Origin: CAWCBG01 sp963793845
Lineage (GTDB): Bacteria > Acidobacteriota > Terriglobia > Terriglobales > Acidobacteriaceae
Reading direction: 5' to 3'
Assembly (NCBI GenBank): GCA_963793845.1
Contig: CAWCBG010000014.1
Coordinates: 496,001 to 560,000, forward strand
DNA length: 64,000 nucleotides
Part shown: positions 9,780-18,424 of the stretch, piece after piece
How the letters are laid out: each line of letters opens with the position of its first letter
Position numbering within the stretch: position 1 is the stretch's first letter
Position numbers and translations under genes: made by a program
Notes under the pieces: model-generated
Databases searched by the model: none
What the model saw: the letters and a program-made list of their open reading frames with translations, nothing else
What the model was told of the DNA's origin: nothing

Positions 9780-11249
9780 CTATCGAACGGCGGTGAGGGT
9801 TGCTTCTGATTCCTGCTGACGAGCTGGCTGGCTGCTCTTGGGAATGCTCTCCAGTTCCAGCCGGATCTGCTCCACCAGTTCGCCAAATTTCTGTTCAAAC
9901 CGATCTTTGTTCTTGTTGGCGGTACCGCCGACCCAGAGCACCAGCTTGCCTTGTGCGTTCTTGACGGCCACAACCCAGAGACGCGTGTGTACCATGTAGA
10001 AAGCCACGCCGAGCCCCAGCGTCATCAGCAGGACTCCTGCCCAGACGCCCCATTGTCCTGGCTGGTGCGAAACCGACAGGCCGGTGAAATAGCCCATCTG
10101 CACATCGCGGAAGGCGAAGGCGTAATTTGTTTTCTGGCCCTGGGCGGCTTCGCCATAGGCTGGGAACATCCACAGCTTGGCGTCATCACCGGTGGCTTTG
10201 TTCTGCACCTGTAGCCGGAAGGCCGGATTCACCGGATCGTCGGAGCGTTTGAATACCTGGTTGTCGCGGATGAAGAAGTCGGGAATATATTCCGCAAGCG
10301 TGACGCTGGTGTTGTTGTCGAGTTCGAAAGGCTCGTTCGGGCGCAGAGTAATCTCGCGTCCTGCGCTGCCGTCGGGGGCGGCGAGCAGCTTCAATCCGTC
10401 GAGCTGTCCGGTCTGGCCGAAGCTGGCCTGGTAAAAGCGGACGCCTTTGTAGGTCAGCGGATCATTGACGGCGATCTCTTTCGTCAGCACCACGGCGCCG
10501 TTGTCGATAACGCCAAGCTTCGACCACCAGCGCTTGGGCGAGCCATCGGCATAAGTTTCCTCGCCCGCCGAATAGCATTTGAGGCTGAAGGGCAGCGTCT
10601 TACCTCCCTTGTCGCCCATGTCGCCGAGGCGAACCTGGTTGCTCTGCTGCCCGCGCTGCAGGCTGATGAATCCCTTGTAACCCCAGATGCCGTCAACGAT
10701 GCCGCCCAGGAAAATCAGCAGCAGGCTGGCATGAATCACGTACACCGCCATGACGGAAAAGCGATGCTTCTCGGAGTACAGCGACCGCTCGCCGTTCTCC
10801 GTGATCTGCTCAACCGGCCAATGCAGTTTCTTCATGGCACGTTCCGCCGCTCCCAGGCCAAGGTCCGAGTCCCGAATTGGGAGTTCGACACGGTTAGGCA
10901 GAGCAGAGCGGAAATGGGAATCCGTCCGCCGGTACGGACGCGCGTAAAAACGCCAGGAGTTGGGAAAGCGATCAATCGAAACGAAGATAATGCTCAGGCT
11001 GACCAGGGTCAGCAGGGTGGTAAACCACCAGGCGTGAAAGACATCGGTCAGCATCAGGCGGTCCAGCACTTTAAGGACTGCCGGCGAGTATGCCTGGGCC
11101 ATTTTGTCGGGCTCGGTCGCGGGCCGCTGCAGGATGAACGTTCCCAGCGCGGCAGCCGCGCCAGTCAGGATGAGGAGGACGATTCCGGTGCGCAGACTCG
11201 AAAGGATCTTATGAATTCGTTTTGGTATCGAGAAAACGTCGAAGGCCAT
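9780..11249 (-). CDS. resB: Cytochrome c biogenesis protein ResB
   Basis: The ResB/CcsB partner of CcsA in system II cytochrome c maturation. It is 489 residues when started at the ATG at 11249, which follows a strong GGAGGAG ribosome site with about 9 bp spacing. The longer open frame to 11381 has no such site. N-terminal membrane helices (SLRTGIVLLILTGAAAALG; HAWWFTTLLTLVSLSIIFV) are followed by a third helix (SVMAVYVIHASLLLIFLGG) with its His. A large periplasmic domain then precedes a last helix near the C-terminus (GVWAGVLLMTLGLGVAFYM). This topology is typical of the family. First gene of the resB-ccsA unit. Confidence 0.9.
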   Translation of the reverse strand: MAFDVFSIPKRIHKILSSLRTGIVLLILTGAAAALGTFILQRPATEPDKMAQAYSPAVLKVLDRLMLTDVFHAWWFTTLLTLVSLSIIFVSIDRFPNSWRFYARPYRRTDSHFRSALPNRVELPIRDSDLGLGAAERAMKKLHWPVEQITENGERSLYSEKHRFSVMAVYVIHASLLLIFLGGIVDGIWGYKGFISLQRGQQSNQVRLGDMGDKGGKTLPFSLKCYSAGEETYADGSPKRWWSKLGVIDNGAVVLTKEIAVNDPLTYKGVRFYQASFGQTGQLDGLKLLAAPDGSAGREITLRPNEPFELDNNTSVTLAEYIPDFFIRDNQVFKRSDDPVNPAFRLQVQNKATGDDAKLWMFPAYGEAAQGQKTNYAFAFRDVQMGYFTGLSVSHQPGQWGVWAGVLLMTLGLGVAFYMVHTRLWVVAVKNAQGKLVLWVGGTANKNKDRFEQKFGELVEQIRLELESIPKSSQPARQQESEATLTAVR

Positions 11250-11399
11250 AGCGATTGGCTCCTCCACCTTAGAAGAAAGCACGCCATGCGCCAACAGTCT
11301 CGTCCGATCTAATCTATTGCTGATGAATGACTTACTGGCATCCCGCCGCGAGTTGACGAGGCTCTGGGTGAGCCATATCACCCAAATCGGTGATTAAAC

Positions 11400-11986
11400 T
11401 GCGCAGTTCGAAGATGAAATAAGCCGGCTGGTTAACGGCACCACAATTTGGCGCAGCTCCCCCAAAGGGCACTTCCGACTAGGCGGCGAAAGGTTATTTC
11501 TCCTTGGCCAGAGGAATGGGACAAAGGGAGAAACGCTCTAACCGTACCCGTTGTTCCGAGTGTCGAGGAAGACAGCCGAATTCTCCGGTGCCGGAGGTTC
11601 TTGGGATTCAGCCTGGGTAGTCGGGAAAGTTGTGCGGCCAACCGTCCGTATGGTGACTCGATCACGACGTTCAGCCACCTGAACGCCATGCGCTGGCTCC
11701 GATCACTACGAAGGTCGAGACGTGCGTTACCACTTAGCCTCTAGGTACCAGACGCGGCCAAAGTGCTTGTCGAGGTCATTGCCGGGGAGCTCGACGACTC
11801 GCTCCATGCAGCATGTTTGAATTGCCCGGCCTTAGAAACCCATCGGCCAGTTATCAGGTTAATTGCGAAGTTCAGCAACCGTCGATATGTAATTTTTTCT
11901 AAGTAACTACCTATGTAGAGTTTGCATGCTTCTCAGGATTTTCCCCTTATGTGCAGGGGTTTGCATTGTAGTAATTACCTGGCTCC
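11400..11986. other. Unexplained intergenic region upstream of the PEP-CTERM gene
   Basis: About 590 bp with no gene I can support. Antiparallel open frames of 98 (+, 11448-11744) and 85 (-, 11432-11689) codons exist, with no ribosome site and no recognisable product. Near the right end, CCCCT (11944-11948) pairs with AGGGG (11955-11959) as a small hairpin. The nonamer TGCATTGTA occurs twice, at 11962-11970 and 11996-12004. The segment after 11880 is AT-rich, suggesting a promoter zone. Confidence 0.4.
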
Positions 11987-12010
11987 GTGAGTACCTGCAT
12001 TGTAAAGACT

Positions 12011-12026
12011 TGGATGGAACATAGCT
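12011..12026 (+). promoter_or_regulatory. Possible sigma-54 (-24/-12) promoter for the PEP-CTERM gene
   Basis: TGGATGGAACATAGCT has the invariant GG (12012-12013) and GC (12024-12025) at sigma-54 spacing, preceded by T and followed by T, about 57 bp before the start codon. The inner bases match the consensus poorly. Dependence on RpoN is known for PEP-CTERM genes in some floc-forming bacteria, but this single site is weak evidence. Confidence 0.3.
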
Positions 12027-12082
12027 GGTCTCTCAATTGCACGAGGCAAGAACGCAGTGGGTTGACCCGCGGAGGTATGTCT

Positions 12083-12730
12083 ATGGGAAAGTTCGGAAAG
12101 ACACCACGAGCCGTGCAACTGTTGTTCTGGTTGACGTTGATGGTCGCATCGCCGCTCGCTCAGGCGTCGATTCTCGGCAATGGAGACGAAGGTCCTCCAA
12201 GCTTCCTCTTCCCGGGCGGTAATCTGATGGCTTCAGTTTCGGGAACCATTTCGACTATCACCTTCACCACCTCGTACACACAGTGGGTGTATTCCGATCC
12301 GAATAACACCTTTTGTGCCGGCTGTCTGGATTTCGTCTACGAGTTCACCAACAACGGGCCCGACGTGAATGAACGGTACACCATGTATAACTTCGCCGGT
12401 TTCCGGGTAGATGCCGGTTTCGACCCGACAACTCTCGGTAATCCTCCCCTGACAGTTGATCGCGCCACGACGGGAGAAGTCGTCGGCTTCAACTACACGG
12501 GCATCGATACGGTGGAAGCAGGTCAGACCACGCCTGCGCTGGTGATCGAAACCAACGCAGTTTCCTTCACAGATGGCTACGTAACGGCTCAGGATGGCAC
12601 GGCAGGGTACGCGTTTGCCTATGCTCCGTTTCAGGTAGTCCCAGAGCCCGCTTCGCTTGCATTGATGGGTGGTGGTCTGCTGGCTGTGGGTGGATTCCTG
12701 CGCAGGTTCGGAATCGGCAGAAACCGCTAA
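12083..12730 (+). CDS. PEP-CTERM sorting domain protein
   Basis: A 215-residue exported protein that should be processed by exosortase and attached to, or released through, the cell surface/extracellular matrix. The start is the ATG seven bases after GGAGG (12071-12075); an ATG six bases earlier sits too close to that site. A signal peptide covers about residues 1-30 (AVQLLFWLTLMVASPLAQAS). The mature domain is beta-rich and acidic, with one CAGC pair. The C-terminus is textbook: VPEPASLALMGGGLLAVGG, then FLRRFGIGRNR, giving PEP motif, membrane helix and Arg cluster. No exosortase gene is in the window. The role of the central domain is unknown. Confidence 0.9.
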   Translation: MGKFGKTPRAVQLLFWLTLMVASPLAQASILGNGDEGPPSFLFPGGNLMASVSGTISTITFTTSYTQWVYSDPNNTFCAGCLDFVYEFTNNGPDVNERYTMYNFAGFRVDAGFDPTTLGNPPLTVDRATTGEVVGFNYTGIDTVEAGQTTPALVIETNAVSFTDGYVTAQDGTAGYAFAYAPFQVVPEPASLALMGGGLLAVGGFLRRFGIGRNR

Positions 12731-12763
12731 CGGTTTCGTTGTAGCAGGGAAGCAAGACTTGAG

Positions 12764-12813
12764 GGCCCGACTCTACGGGCGCGGGATCGCGCCTGGAAGA
12801 GTGCGGGCCTTTT
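12764..12813 (+). terminator. Two-tiered hairpin terminator after the PEP-CTERM gene
   Basis: An outer stem pairs GGCCCG-ACTCT (12764-12774) with AGAGT-G-CGGGCC (12798-12809) and encloses an inner GGCGCG/CGCGCC hairpin. Four T residues follow. It lies 34 bp past the PEP-CTERM stop codon. Confidence 0.6.
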
Positions 12814-12871
12814 GTCGACTATTCACTGGAAGGATTCTTTATTCATTTTCTGCGCAACTTTGATGCTAGCC

Positions 12872-12891
12872 TAGTATCTATCTTGATACTA
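12872..12891. promoter_or_regulatory. 7-bp inverted repeat upstream of the subtilase gene
   Basis: TAGTATC, a six-base loop, then GATACTA form a perfect inverted repeat in AT-rich sequence about 230 bp before the subtilase start. It may be an operator. The 388-bp space 12731-13118 otherwise holds only the terminator described above. Confidence 0.3.
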
Positions 12892-13118
12892 AACGCGAGG
12901 AAGAAGAATGTCGCGGTATTAGTCTTCTTCGCGTGAATTCCTCCCCAAGTCCAGGCCCGACTGCGACTTCCAGAAATACCAGTGTCCCGGACGGCCAAGG
13001 ATTCCTGCCGATTCCGCCATCAAAGCTTTCTCCGTTGCCACCAATGAGCTATTGGCATAGCACTTCAGAACCACTATTCTCACGTAACCCACTCAACTTA
13101 GTTCGCAGGAGGCGTTTT

Positions 13119-14636
13119 TTGTTCCCCCCAAAAACTGTCATTAGCACCTTCACGTTCACCCTATCGATTTCAGTTTTGCTTCTCTTCACTCCAATCGCAC
13201 GAGCATCCGATCTCCCCATCAGCGGCAAGATCGCTCCGCAATTAGTGGCGCAGACCGCGAGCGGAGGTAGCGCCGAGGCACTCGTCATTCTTTCCGAACA
13301 GGCAGACCTGAGCGCCGCCGCGAAATTACCAACCAAGGAAAAGAAGGGAAGTTACGTTTTTCAATCTCTGCAAGCGGTCGCCAATCGCACGCAGGCTCCG
13401 ATTCGCAAACTGCTCGAGCAGCAGGGAATTCCGTATCAGTCGTTTTATATCGTCAACATGATAAAGGTGACGGCCAACAGCGAATTGCTGAGTGAGTTGG
13501 CCGGCCGCGGCGAGGTTGCGCGCATCGAGGCGAACCCACTGGTACGCACCGCACTTCCATCTCCGACGGGTGTCGATACCAAGGCCAGTCTTGATACGCA
13601 GACCAGCATCGATCCGGAGCTCCTAGCCCCTGCGGTCGAGTGGAACATCACTCGTGTGAATGCTCCGGCCGTATGGGCCATGGGCTACAAAGGCCAAGGC
13701 ATGGTGGTGGGCGGCGCTGATACGGGGGTGAAGTGGGATCATCCCGCGTTGAAGTCGCACTACCGCGGCTGGAATGGCACCACCGTAAACCATGATTACA
13801 ACTGGCATGACGCGACCAGTCAGCACTCGACAACGCCGGTCGATCCCAACTCGCACGGCACCTTTACGGTCAGCGAGATGGTTGGCGATGACGGTCTCGG
13901 CAACCAGGTCGGCGTGGCCCCCGGAGCAAAATGGATAGCCTGCCGTAACATGAATCAAAACGGAGACGGTACGCCGGCACAATACATCGAGTGTTTCCAG
14001 TTTTTCCTTGCGCCTTATCCGGTGGGACATCCAGAGCTGGCGAATCCGGCAATGGCGCCCGATGCAATCAATAACTCCTGGGATTGTCCTACTAGTGAGG
14101 GCTGCTCGATCAGCACTCTCCTGTCCTCTGTAGCTGCAATTCGGGCGGCTGGGATATTTCCTGTCATGGCCGCCGGTAACTCGGGTCCGAACTGCTCCAC
14201 CGTGTCTGTCCCGCCTACCTTTTACAGTAGCGCGGTGAGTGTCGGGGCAACGGACATGTATACCAATCAAATCACCATGTTCAGCAGCCGAGGTCCGGTT
14301 ACCGCCGACGGCAGCGGCCGTTTGAAGCCAGAGCTCTCCGCGCCGGGGGACTACATCCGGGGGGCCGTGCCTTACGCCAACGGATATCAGGGCTATTGGC
14401 AGGGAACATCCATGGCCGCTCCACATGTCACTGGAGGGGTGGCGCTTCTCTGGCAGGCTAAACCGTCCCTTGTTGGCAATGTCGATTCGACGCTGGCAAT
14501 TCTGGAGCAGTCGGCCACGCCGACCAAGACCACCCAAAATTGTGGGGGGTCGGGCCAGAACATTCCTAACAACGTGTATGGCTATGGAATGTTGAACCTG
14601 CTTACAGCGGTGCAGAAGGCACTGGTCTCGAAGTAA
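13119..14636 (+). CDS. Secreted subtilisin-like serine protease (S8)
   Basis: A 505-residue exported peptidase of family S8. I start it at TTG 13119 because AGGAGG lies six bases upstream and the product then begins with a clean signal peptide (KTVISTFTFTLSISVLLLF, cleavage after IARA). The frame is open further upstream to GTG 12933, but that part lacks a ribosome site and is Pro/Ser-rich. A propeptide (about residues 30-160) is followed by the catalytic domain: Asp in GGADTGVKWDHPAL, His in NSHGTFTVSEMVGDD, the oxyanion Asn in MAAGNSGPNCS and Ser in GTSMAAPHVTGG. It resembles bacillopeptidase F-type enzymes. Its substrate is unknown; a role in nutrient protein breakdown is likely. Confidence 0.88.
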   Translation: MFPPKTVISTFTFTLSISVLLLFTPIARASDLPISGKIAPQLVAQTASGGSAEALVILSEQADLSAAAKLPTKEKKGSYVFQSLQAVANRTQAPIRKLLEQQGIPYQSFYIVNMIKVTANSELLSELAGRGEVARIEANPLVRTALPSPTGVDTKASLDTQTSIDPELLAPAVEWNITRVNAPAVWAMGYKGQGMVVGGADTGVKWDHPALKSHYRGWNGTTVNHDYNWHDATSQHSTTPVDPNSHGTFTVSEMVGDDGLGNQVGVAPGAKWIACRNMNQNGDGTPAQYIECFQFFLAPYPVGHPELANPAMAPDAINNSWDCPTSEGCSISTLLSSVAAIRAAGIFPVMAAGNSGPNCSTVSVPPTFYSSAVSVGATDMYTNQITMFSSRGPVTADGSGRLKPELSAPGDYIRGAVPYANGYQGYWQGTSMAAPHVTGGVALLWQAKPSLVGNVDSTLAILEQSATPTKTTQNCGGSGQNIPNNVYGYGMLNLLTAVQKALVSK

Positions 14637-14659
14637 TTGATGTAATCCAGAACCAAAAA

Positions 14660-14692
14660 CCCGGAAGGAAATCTGCGCGGTCTCCTTCCGGG
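14660..14692. terminator. Hairpin between convergent subtilase and TPR genes
   Basis: CCCGGAAGGA (14660-14669) and TCCTTCCGGG (14683-14692) form a perfect 10-bp stem with a 13-base loop. On the minus side an A-run (14655-14659) gives a T-tract, so it can terminate transcription of the minus-strand TPR gene and probably also stops read-through from the plus strand. Confidence 0.65.
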
Positions 14693-14738
14693 GTGAGCAA
14701 AATGCGCGCGCGATTCTAGTAGACCGCGCGGCACGGAA

Positions 14739-15440
14739 TTAGCCCTTGGTAGAACTGGCTCCGTGCATCTTCGCCCGCTCAATCAACATCTGTACCTGGT
14801 CTTTCTGGTCGTAGTTGGGATTGGTAGCCAGCAGCTTTTCCCAGACCACGATTGCGCCTTTGGGATCCTTCTTGCCTTGCCAGGTCACAATACCCAGGTT
14901 GTACAACGTGCCGGGATGATTCGGGCGGATTGCCAGAGACTTGTTGAAGTCCTCTATCGCCCTGTCCGGATCTCCCTGGTACCAATAGGCGGTGCCCATA
15001 TCGGTGAGTACATCGGGATTCTTGGGCTGTATCTTCAGGGCCTGCGAGTAGTAATCGATAGCCTGGGGGAAGGCTTTGCTGTCGTAGTACAGGTTGCCGA
15101 GCTTGGCCAGGGTCTCGAAGTTATTAGGATCGCTCTTGAGCTGCGCCAGCAGCGGCTCGGCCGCCTTGGCGATAACCTCAGGCGATGGAGCTTCCTGCCC
15201 CTGGGTATTTCCGATACCGGGTAGCTGCCCGGGCCCCATGTTGGCAGCGTTGCCGGCGGGCGCCGAACTCGGTGCAGTTTGTGCAGACCCGGTAGATGCG
15301 GCGGCCGGCTGAGCCGAGCCACGGGCAAAGTAGCCTACCGCGATACCGATGAGCAACGTAATTACCGCCAGGGTATAGGCCTGGACATTGGTGAAGCTGA
15401 GCGGGCCGTTGCCACTCTTGTCTTGCGCAGATTGAGACAT
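14739..15440 (-). CDS. Membrane-anchored TPR protein
   Basis: A 233-residue protein. The start at ATG 15440 follows AAAGGAG with good spacing. One N-terminal membrane helix (YTLAVITLLIGIAVGYFARG, about 22-41) is followed by a Pro/Ala/Ser linker and then at least three tetratricopeptide repeats (for example NFETLAKLGNLYYDSKAFPQ, DVLTDMGTAYWYQGDPDRA, GTLYNLGIVTWQGKKDPKGA). The architecture resembles CcmI/NrfG-like assembly factors, and heme-related genes are close (hemA 78 bp upstream, cytochrome c beyond). A role in cytochrome or membrane-complex assembly is therefore possible but unproven. It is probably cotranscribed with hemA. Confidence 0.75.
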   Translation of the reverse strand: MSQSAQDKSGNGPLSFTNVQAYTLAVITLLIGIAVGYFARGSAQPAAASTGSAQTAPSSAPAGNAANMGPGQLPGIGNTQGQEAPSPEVIAKAAEPLLAQLKSDPNNFETLAKLGNLYYDSKAFPQAIDYYSQALKIQPKNPDVLTDMGTAYWYQGDPDRAIEDFNKSLAIRPNHPGTLYNLGIVTWQGKKDPKGAIVVWEKLLATNPNYDQKDQVQMLIERAKMHGASSTKG

Positions 15441-15518
15441 CTTGTGCTCCTTTACAGTCATTTTTGGGGCCGAAACCCCGGTTCTGAAATCGTCTCCTGG
15501 GAAGTCCGCTCTCCCAGC

Positions 15519-16817
15519 TTAATTCTCAGGGCCGGCAGCGGCCATCTCGGGCCGTTCCAGGTGGAAAAGCCGCGACACCGCCGAGGCCAGTATGTCCTGT
15601 TCGCTTCTCTCCGGAAGCTCCTTCAGTTCTCGCGCCAGCGATCCTGCGATGCGCTGCGCAATATGGGCCGTGAGCGCGGTCAGCGCCTGATCCTGATCTT
15701 CGGTGAACGGCCCAAACTCCTGCCGAAGGACTTCCAATTCCTGGCAGCAAAGTTCCTCGAGCCGCTGGCGTAACGCCACGATGGTGGGGACAATCCGCTC
15801 CGCCATCAGTTTGCGACGGAATCCCTGCACCTCCGCCTGTACGATCTGTTCCGCATCTTCGGCGGCTTCCTGCCGCTCGCGGGTGTTCTGCTTCACTGCC
15901 TGCTCCAGGTCGTCCATGTCGAAGAGATGAATGCCTTCCACGTCTCGAACGCTGGGCTCGATGTTGCGAGGTACCGCGACATCGATCATCACCATGGGTC
16001 TGCGCTCGCGGGCATGAGCAATTTCCTCGGCATCCCGGCGCGTGACCACGAAGTGAGGGCAGGTCGTCGAGCTCACCACGATGTCGGCCGTCTTCAAGTG
16101 CCGCAGGTGCTCCTGATATGGGACTGGTACCGCGCCCAGTTTCCCGGCCAGCTCCTCCGCATTAGCGAAGGTACGGTTCATCACCTTCAACCGATTAGCT
16201 CCGCCATTCATCAGGTAGCGGGCCGCAAGTTCGCTCATCTTCCCGGCGCCGATCAGCAGCACTTCTCGTCCGGCGAGGTCGCCAAGTATCTCCTTCGACA
16301 ACTGAACCGACGCGTAAGGCACCGAAACGGCGGAGGTCCCAACGGCGGTATCGGTCCTTACACGCTTGGAAACCGTCATGGCCTTCTGCATGACCGCGTC
16401 GAGAAAGCGCCCGGTCGTCCCGGCTTTGGCTGCCTGGGCCCAGGCTTGCTTTGCCTGACCGGTAATCTCGGGTTCGCCCAGCACCATCGAATCGAGACCG
16501 GCCACCACGCGGAAGATGTGGGTCAGGGCGATGTCATCCATCAAGCGGTAGAAGTGAGACCATTCACACAGCTTAAGCTGGTACTCGTGGGTAAGAAATC
16601 GCAGCACCGAGTTCGCCGCCGTCGGCACATCGCTGGTCCACAGGAGAAACTCGGTCCGATTGCAGGTTGTCAGAACCATTACTTCATCGATGCCTTCGGA
16701 GCGCACGAGCTGGTGCAGCGCCTCGTAACGGCGAGGCTCGCTGATCCAGAAGCGCTCCCGAATAGCGACGGGTGAGGTACGGAAATTCAGACCTATGACT
16801 GCCAGTGTGGGCTCCAA
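15519..16817 (-). CDS. hemA: Glutamyl-tRNA reductase
   Basis: Reduces glutamyl-tRNA to glutamate-1-semialdehyde with NADPH, the first committed step of C5-pathway heme biosynthesis in the cytoplasm. The length of 432 residues is normal. The N-terminal catalytic domain begins VIGLNFRTSPVAIRERF and carries the nucleophilic Cys52 in LTTCNRTEF. The specificity signature FRVVAGLDSMVLGEPEI follows at 102-118. The NADP-binding loop is GAGKMSE (190-196), and the C-terminal helical dimerisation domain is Glu/Arg-rich. It is divergent from the cytochrome c gene. With resB-ccsA and that cytochrome, this part of the window is enriched in heme functions, although the genes are not one operon. Confidence 0.95.
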   Translation of the reverse strand: MEPTLAVIGLNFRTSPVAIRERFWISEPRRYEALHQLVRSEGIDEVMVLTTCNRTEFLLWTSDVPTAANSVLRFLTHEYQLKLCEWSHFYRLMDDIALTHIFRVVAGLDSMVLGEPEITGQAKQAWAQAAKAGTTGRFLDAVMQKAMTVSKRVRTDTAVGTSAVSVPYASVQLSKEILGDLAGREVLLIGAGKMSELAARYLMNGGANRLKVMNRTFANAEELAGKLGAVPVPYQEHLRHLKTADIVVSSTTCPHFVVTRRDAEEIAHARERRPMVMIDVAVPRNIEPSVRDVEGIHLFDMDDLEQAVKQNTRERQEAAEDAEQIVQAEVQGFRRKLMAERIVPTIVALRQRLEELCCQELEVLRQEFGPFTEDQDQALTALTAHIAQRIAGSLARELKELPERSEQDILASAVSRLFHLERPEMAAAGPEN

Positions 16818-17122
16818 GCGTCTCTCCAGGGGACCTGTCTCACATGGGTAAATGCACTGCCAATGCCAAAGTCGGGCATATCGTATTCTTGCCCTAAGTA
16901 GCTGACCGCCATCTAGTTATTGCCAGACCGAGTTCCGGAAGGTACACTTGCGCCGCACGGGTTTGCGGCATATCACCCGTTCAGCGTGTTTTTTTCCTCG
17001 GATGTTCACATGTCACAGCGTCGGGTTCACCGCTCGGAGTACAGTACCCAGACCGCTACATTGGCGGGAGTTTTCCGCTTTAAATTCTTGCCCCTATAGG
17101 GCTCTTGAAGGAGACGATTGCA
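16818..17122. other. Divergent promoter region, hemA / cytochrome c
   Basis: This 305-bp region between divergently read genes holds no supported ORF. A GGAGA ribosome site sits 8-12 bases before the cytochrome start. I see no clear sigma-70 hexamers or operator palindromes. Confidence 0.4.
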
Positions 17123-17446
17123 ATGAAGAGATTTGTACAGATAGTTGTTCTGTGTAGCCTGGTGGCCGCGCTGGTATTGCCACAGATGGCTTTCGCCGAT
17201 GCCGCCGCTGATTACAAGGCGAAGTGCGCAGGTTGCCATGGACCTAACGGCGTCCCCAGTGAAGGCATGGCAAAGGCCATGGGCCTCAAGCCTCTGGGCG
17301 GAGCTGATGTGCAAGGCATGTCGGATGCCGACCTGACCTCCATGATCGCCAACGGCAAAGGTAAAATGCCTGGCTTTAAGGCAAAGGGCATGACTGATGC
17401 CCAGATTAGCGACCTGGTAAAGTACATTCGCAGCCTGAAGAAGTAA
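17123..17446 (+). CDS. Small secreted c-type cytochrome
   Basis: A 107-residue monoheme class I cytochrome c, expected in the periplasm as an electron carrier. A signal peptide covers residues 1-26 (IVVLCSLVAALVLPQMAFA). The heme-binding site is CAGCH (35-39), and the distal Met ligand is probably in GKGKMPGF near residue 82. C-terminal helix LVKYIRSLKK is typical. The start follows GGAGA closely. Maturation would need the resB-ccsA system found upstream in the window. Redox partners are not encoded nearby. Confidence 0.9.
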   Translation: MKRFVQIVVLCSLVAALVLPQMAFADAAADYKAKCAGCHGPNGVPSEGMAKAMGLKPLGGADVQGMSDADLTSMIANGKGKMPGFKAKGMTDAQISDLVKYIRSLKK

Positions 17447-17476
17447 GTCCTAAAACTGCACGAACATTCCAATCGG

Positions 17477-17500
17477 CGGCGGCTCTTCCTGGAGCCGTCG
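17477..17500. terminator. Hairpin between convergent cytochrome and cupin genes
   Basis: CGGCGGCTC (17477-17485) pairs with GAGCCGTCG (17492-17500) with one mismatch. It lies 30 bp past the cytochrome stop and between convergent genes. No strong T-tract follows on either strand. Confidence 0.4.
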
Positions 17501-17546
17501 CTGGTTGTGCATGCGATGGTCCACCCTGATCAGGCGGACGACCTCT

Positions 17547-18047
17547 TTATTTCGTATAGGCGTCAATCAGCCGCGCTGCGTCAGGATAGCGCGCGCTCAA
17601 CTTCCTGCGATCCCCCGCCTCGTAATCCGCATAGTCGAAGCCGGGAGACATTGTCGTTCCCAGCAACGCGAATTTCCCTCCTGGCGCCAGCTTGCAGCCC
17701 TGCCAGATTCCGCCGCGAACGATCACCTGCGGCTGCTGTCCGTTCGCGATGTCGTTGCCCAGAGTCAGCGTTTGCGAGCTGCCATCGGGCAACAGTTGCA
17801 GCATGATCGCCGGATCTCCCAGGTAAAAGTGAAAGATCTCCGTCCCCGGCAGACGATGCAAAGTCGAGAAAGTTTCCGGCGTGACCATGTAGTAGATGGC
17901 GGTGCAGATTGAGCGCGCATTGTCGTAGCCAGGGGGGAGGCAATCGCCCGCAAGGGTCCAGCGTGAGCGGTAGGCTTCGCGGAAAAACCCGCCCTCCATC
18001 TCCAGCGGCACCAGTTGCAAGATTCGCTTCACATCATCCGCAGTCAT
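17547..18047 (-). CDS. Cupin family protein (DUF985)
   Basis: A 166-residue protein of the DUF985 cupin group, a single-domain beta-barrel. Motifs include MEGGFFREAYRS near the N-terminus, SICTAIYYMVTPETFSTLHR with a metal-type His, EIFHFYLGDP, and GCKLAPGGKFALLGTTMSPGF toward the C-terminus. The start chosen is ATG 18047 (MTADDVKRIL); a TTG nine codons upstream is possible. The reaction is not established for the family, and an isomerase or sugar-related role has been suggested by structure only. It is a single gene with no functional neighbour. Confidence 0.8.
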   Translation of the reverse strand: MTADDVKRILQLVPLEMEGGFFREAYRSRWTLAGDCLPPGYDNARSICTAIYYMVTPETFSTLHRLPGTEIFHFYLGDPAIMLQLLPDGSSQTLTLGNDIANGQQPQVIVRGGIWQGCKLAPGGKFALLGTTMSPGFDYADYEAGDRRKLSARYPDAARLIDAYTK

Positions 18048-18152
18048 GCCAGACAGCGTAGCACTGCCCGACAAAAAGCGGGACTACCCAACTGCCAAGA
18101 GCGCCAGGCTTCGGCGAGGATTTCTCACCGGAGCAGTCCCCAGGCGAGCGAC

Positions 18153-18252
18153 GAAGCAAGCCACATTCAGGGCAGTCTAGACTAATCAGGTTCGCCCTGT
18201 GTTCGCTTCCGGACAGGTCCTGCCGAATGTGGACGGAGAAAGCACACTCGCC
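18153..18252. other. Long imperfect intergenic inverted repeat, possible structured RNA
   Basis: In the 377-bp gap before the coiled-coil gene, CCACATTC-A-GGGCAG (18161-18175) pairs with CTGCC-GAATGTGG (18220-18232). Outside it GGCGAG (18153-18158) pairs with CTCGCC (18247-18252), nested in the correct order. No ORF is supported here. It may be a 5' leader or a small RNA, or chance pairing in GC-rich DNA. Confidence 0.3.
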
Positions 18253-18424
18253 CGGAGGTGGGCCCAGAGCAAGTCTCACATTCGCAATAAGTTGCGAAGA
18301 ATCCAGGAGTGGCCCATGACGTGTATTGTCTAGACATGGACGGTGTAAAAATCATCTCCGTCCAGCGAGAAAATTCCCTAACGAAGTTCTGATTCCCGCG
18401 TCTTAACGTTTAATGGGAGGCTGT

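Noticed and set aside
13623..14537. 304-codon minus-strand ORF
   Set aside because: It is antisense to the subtilase and has no recognisable domain.
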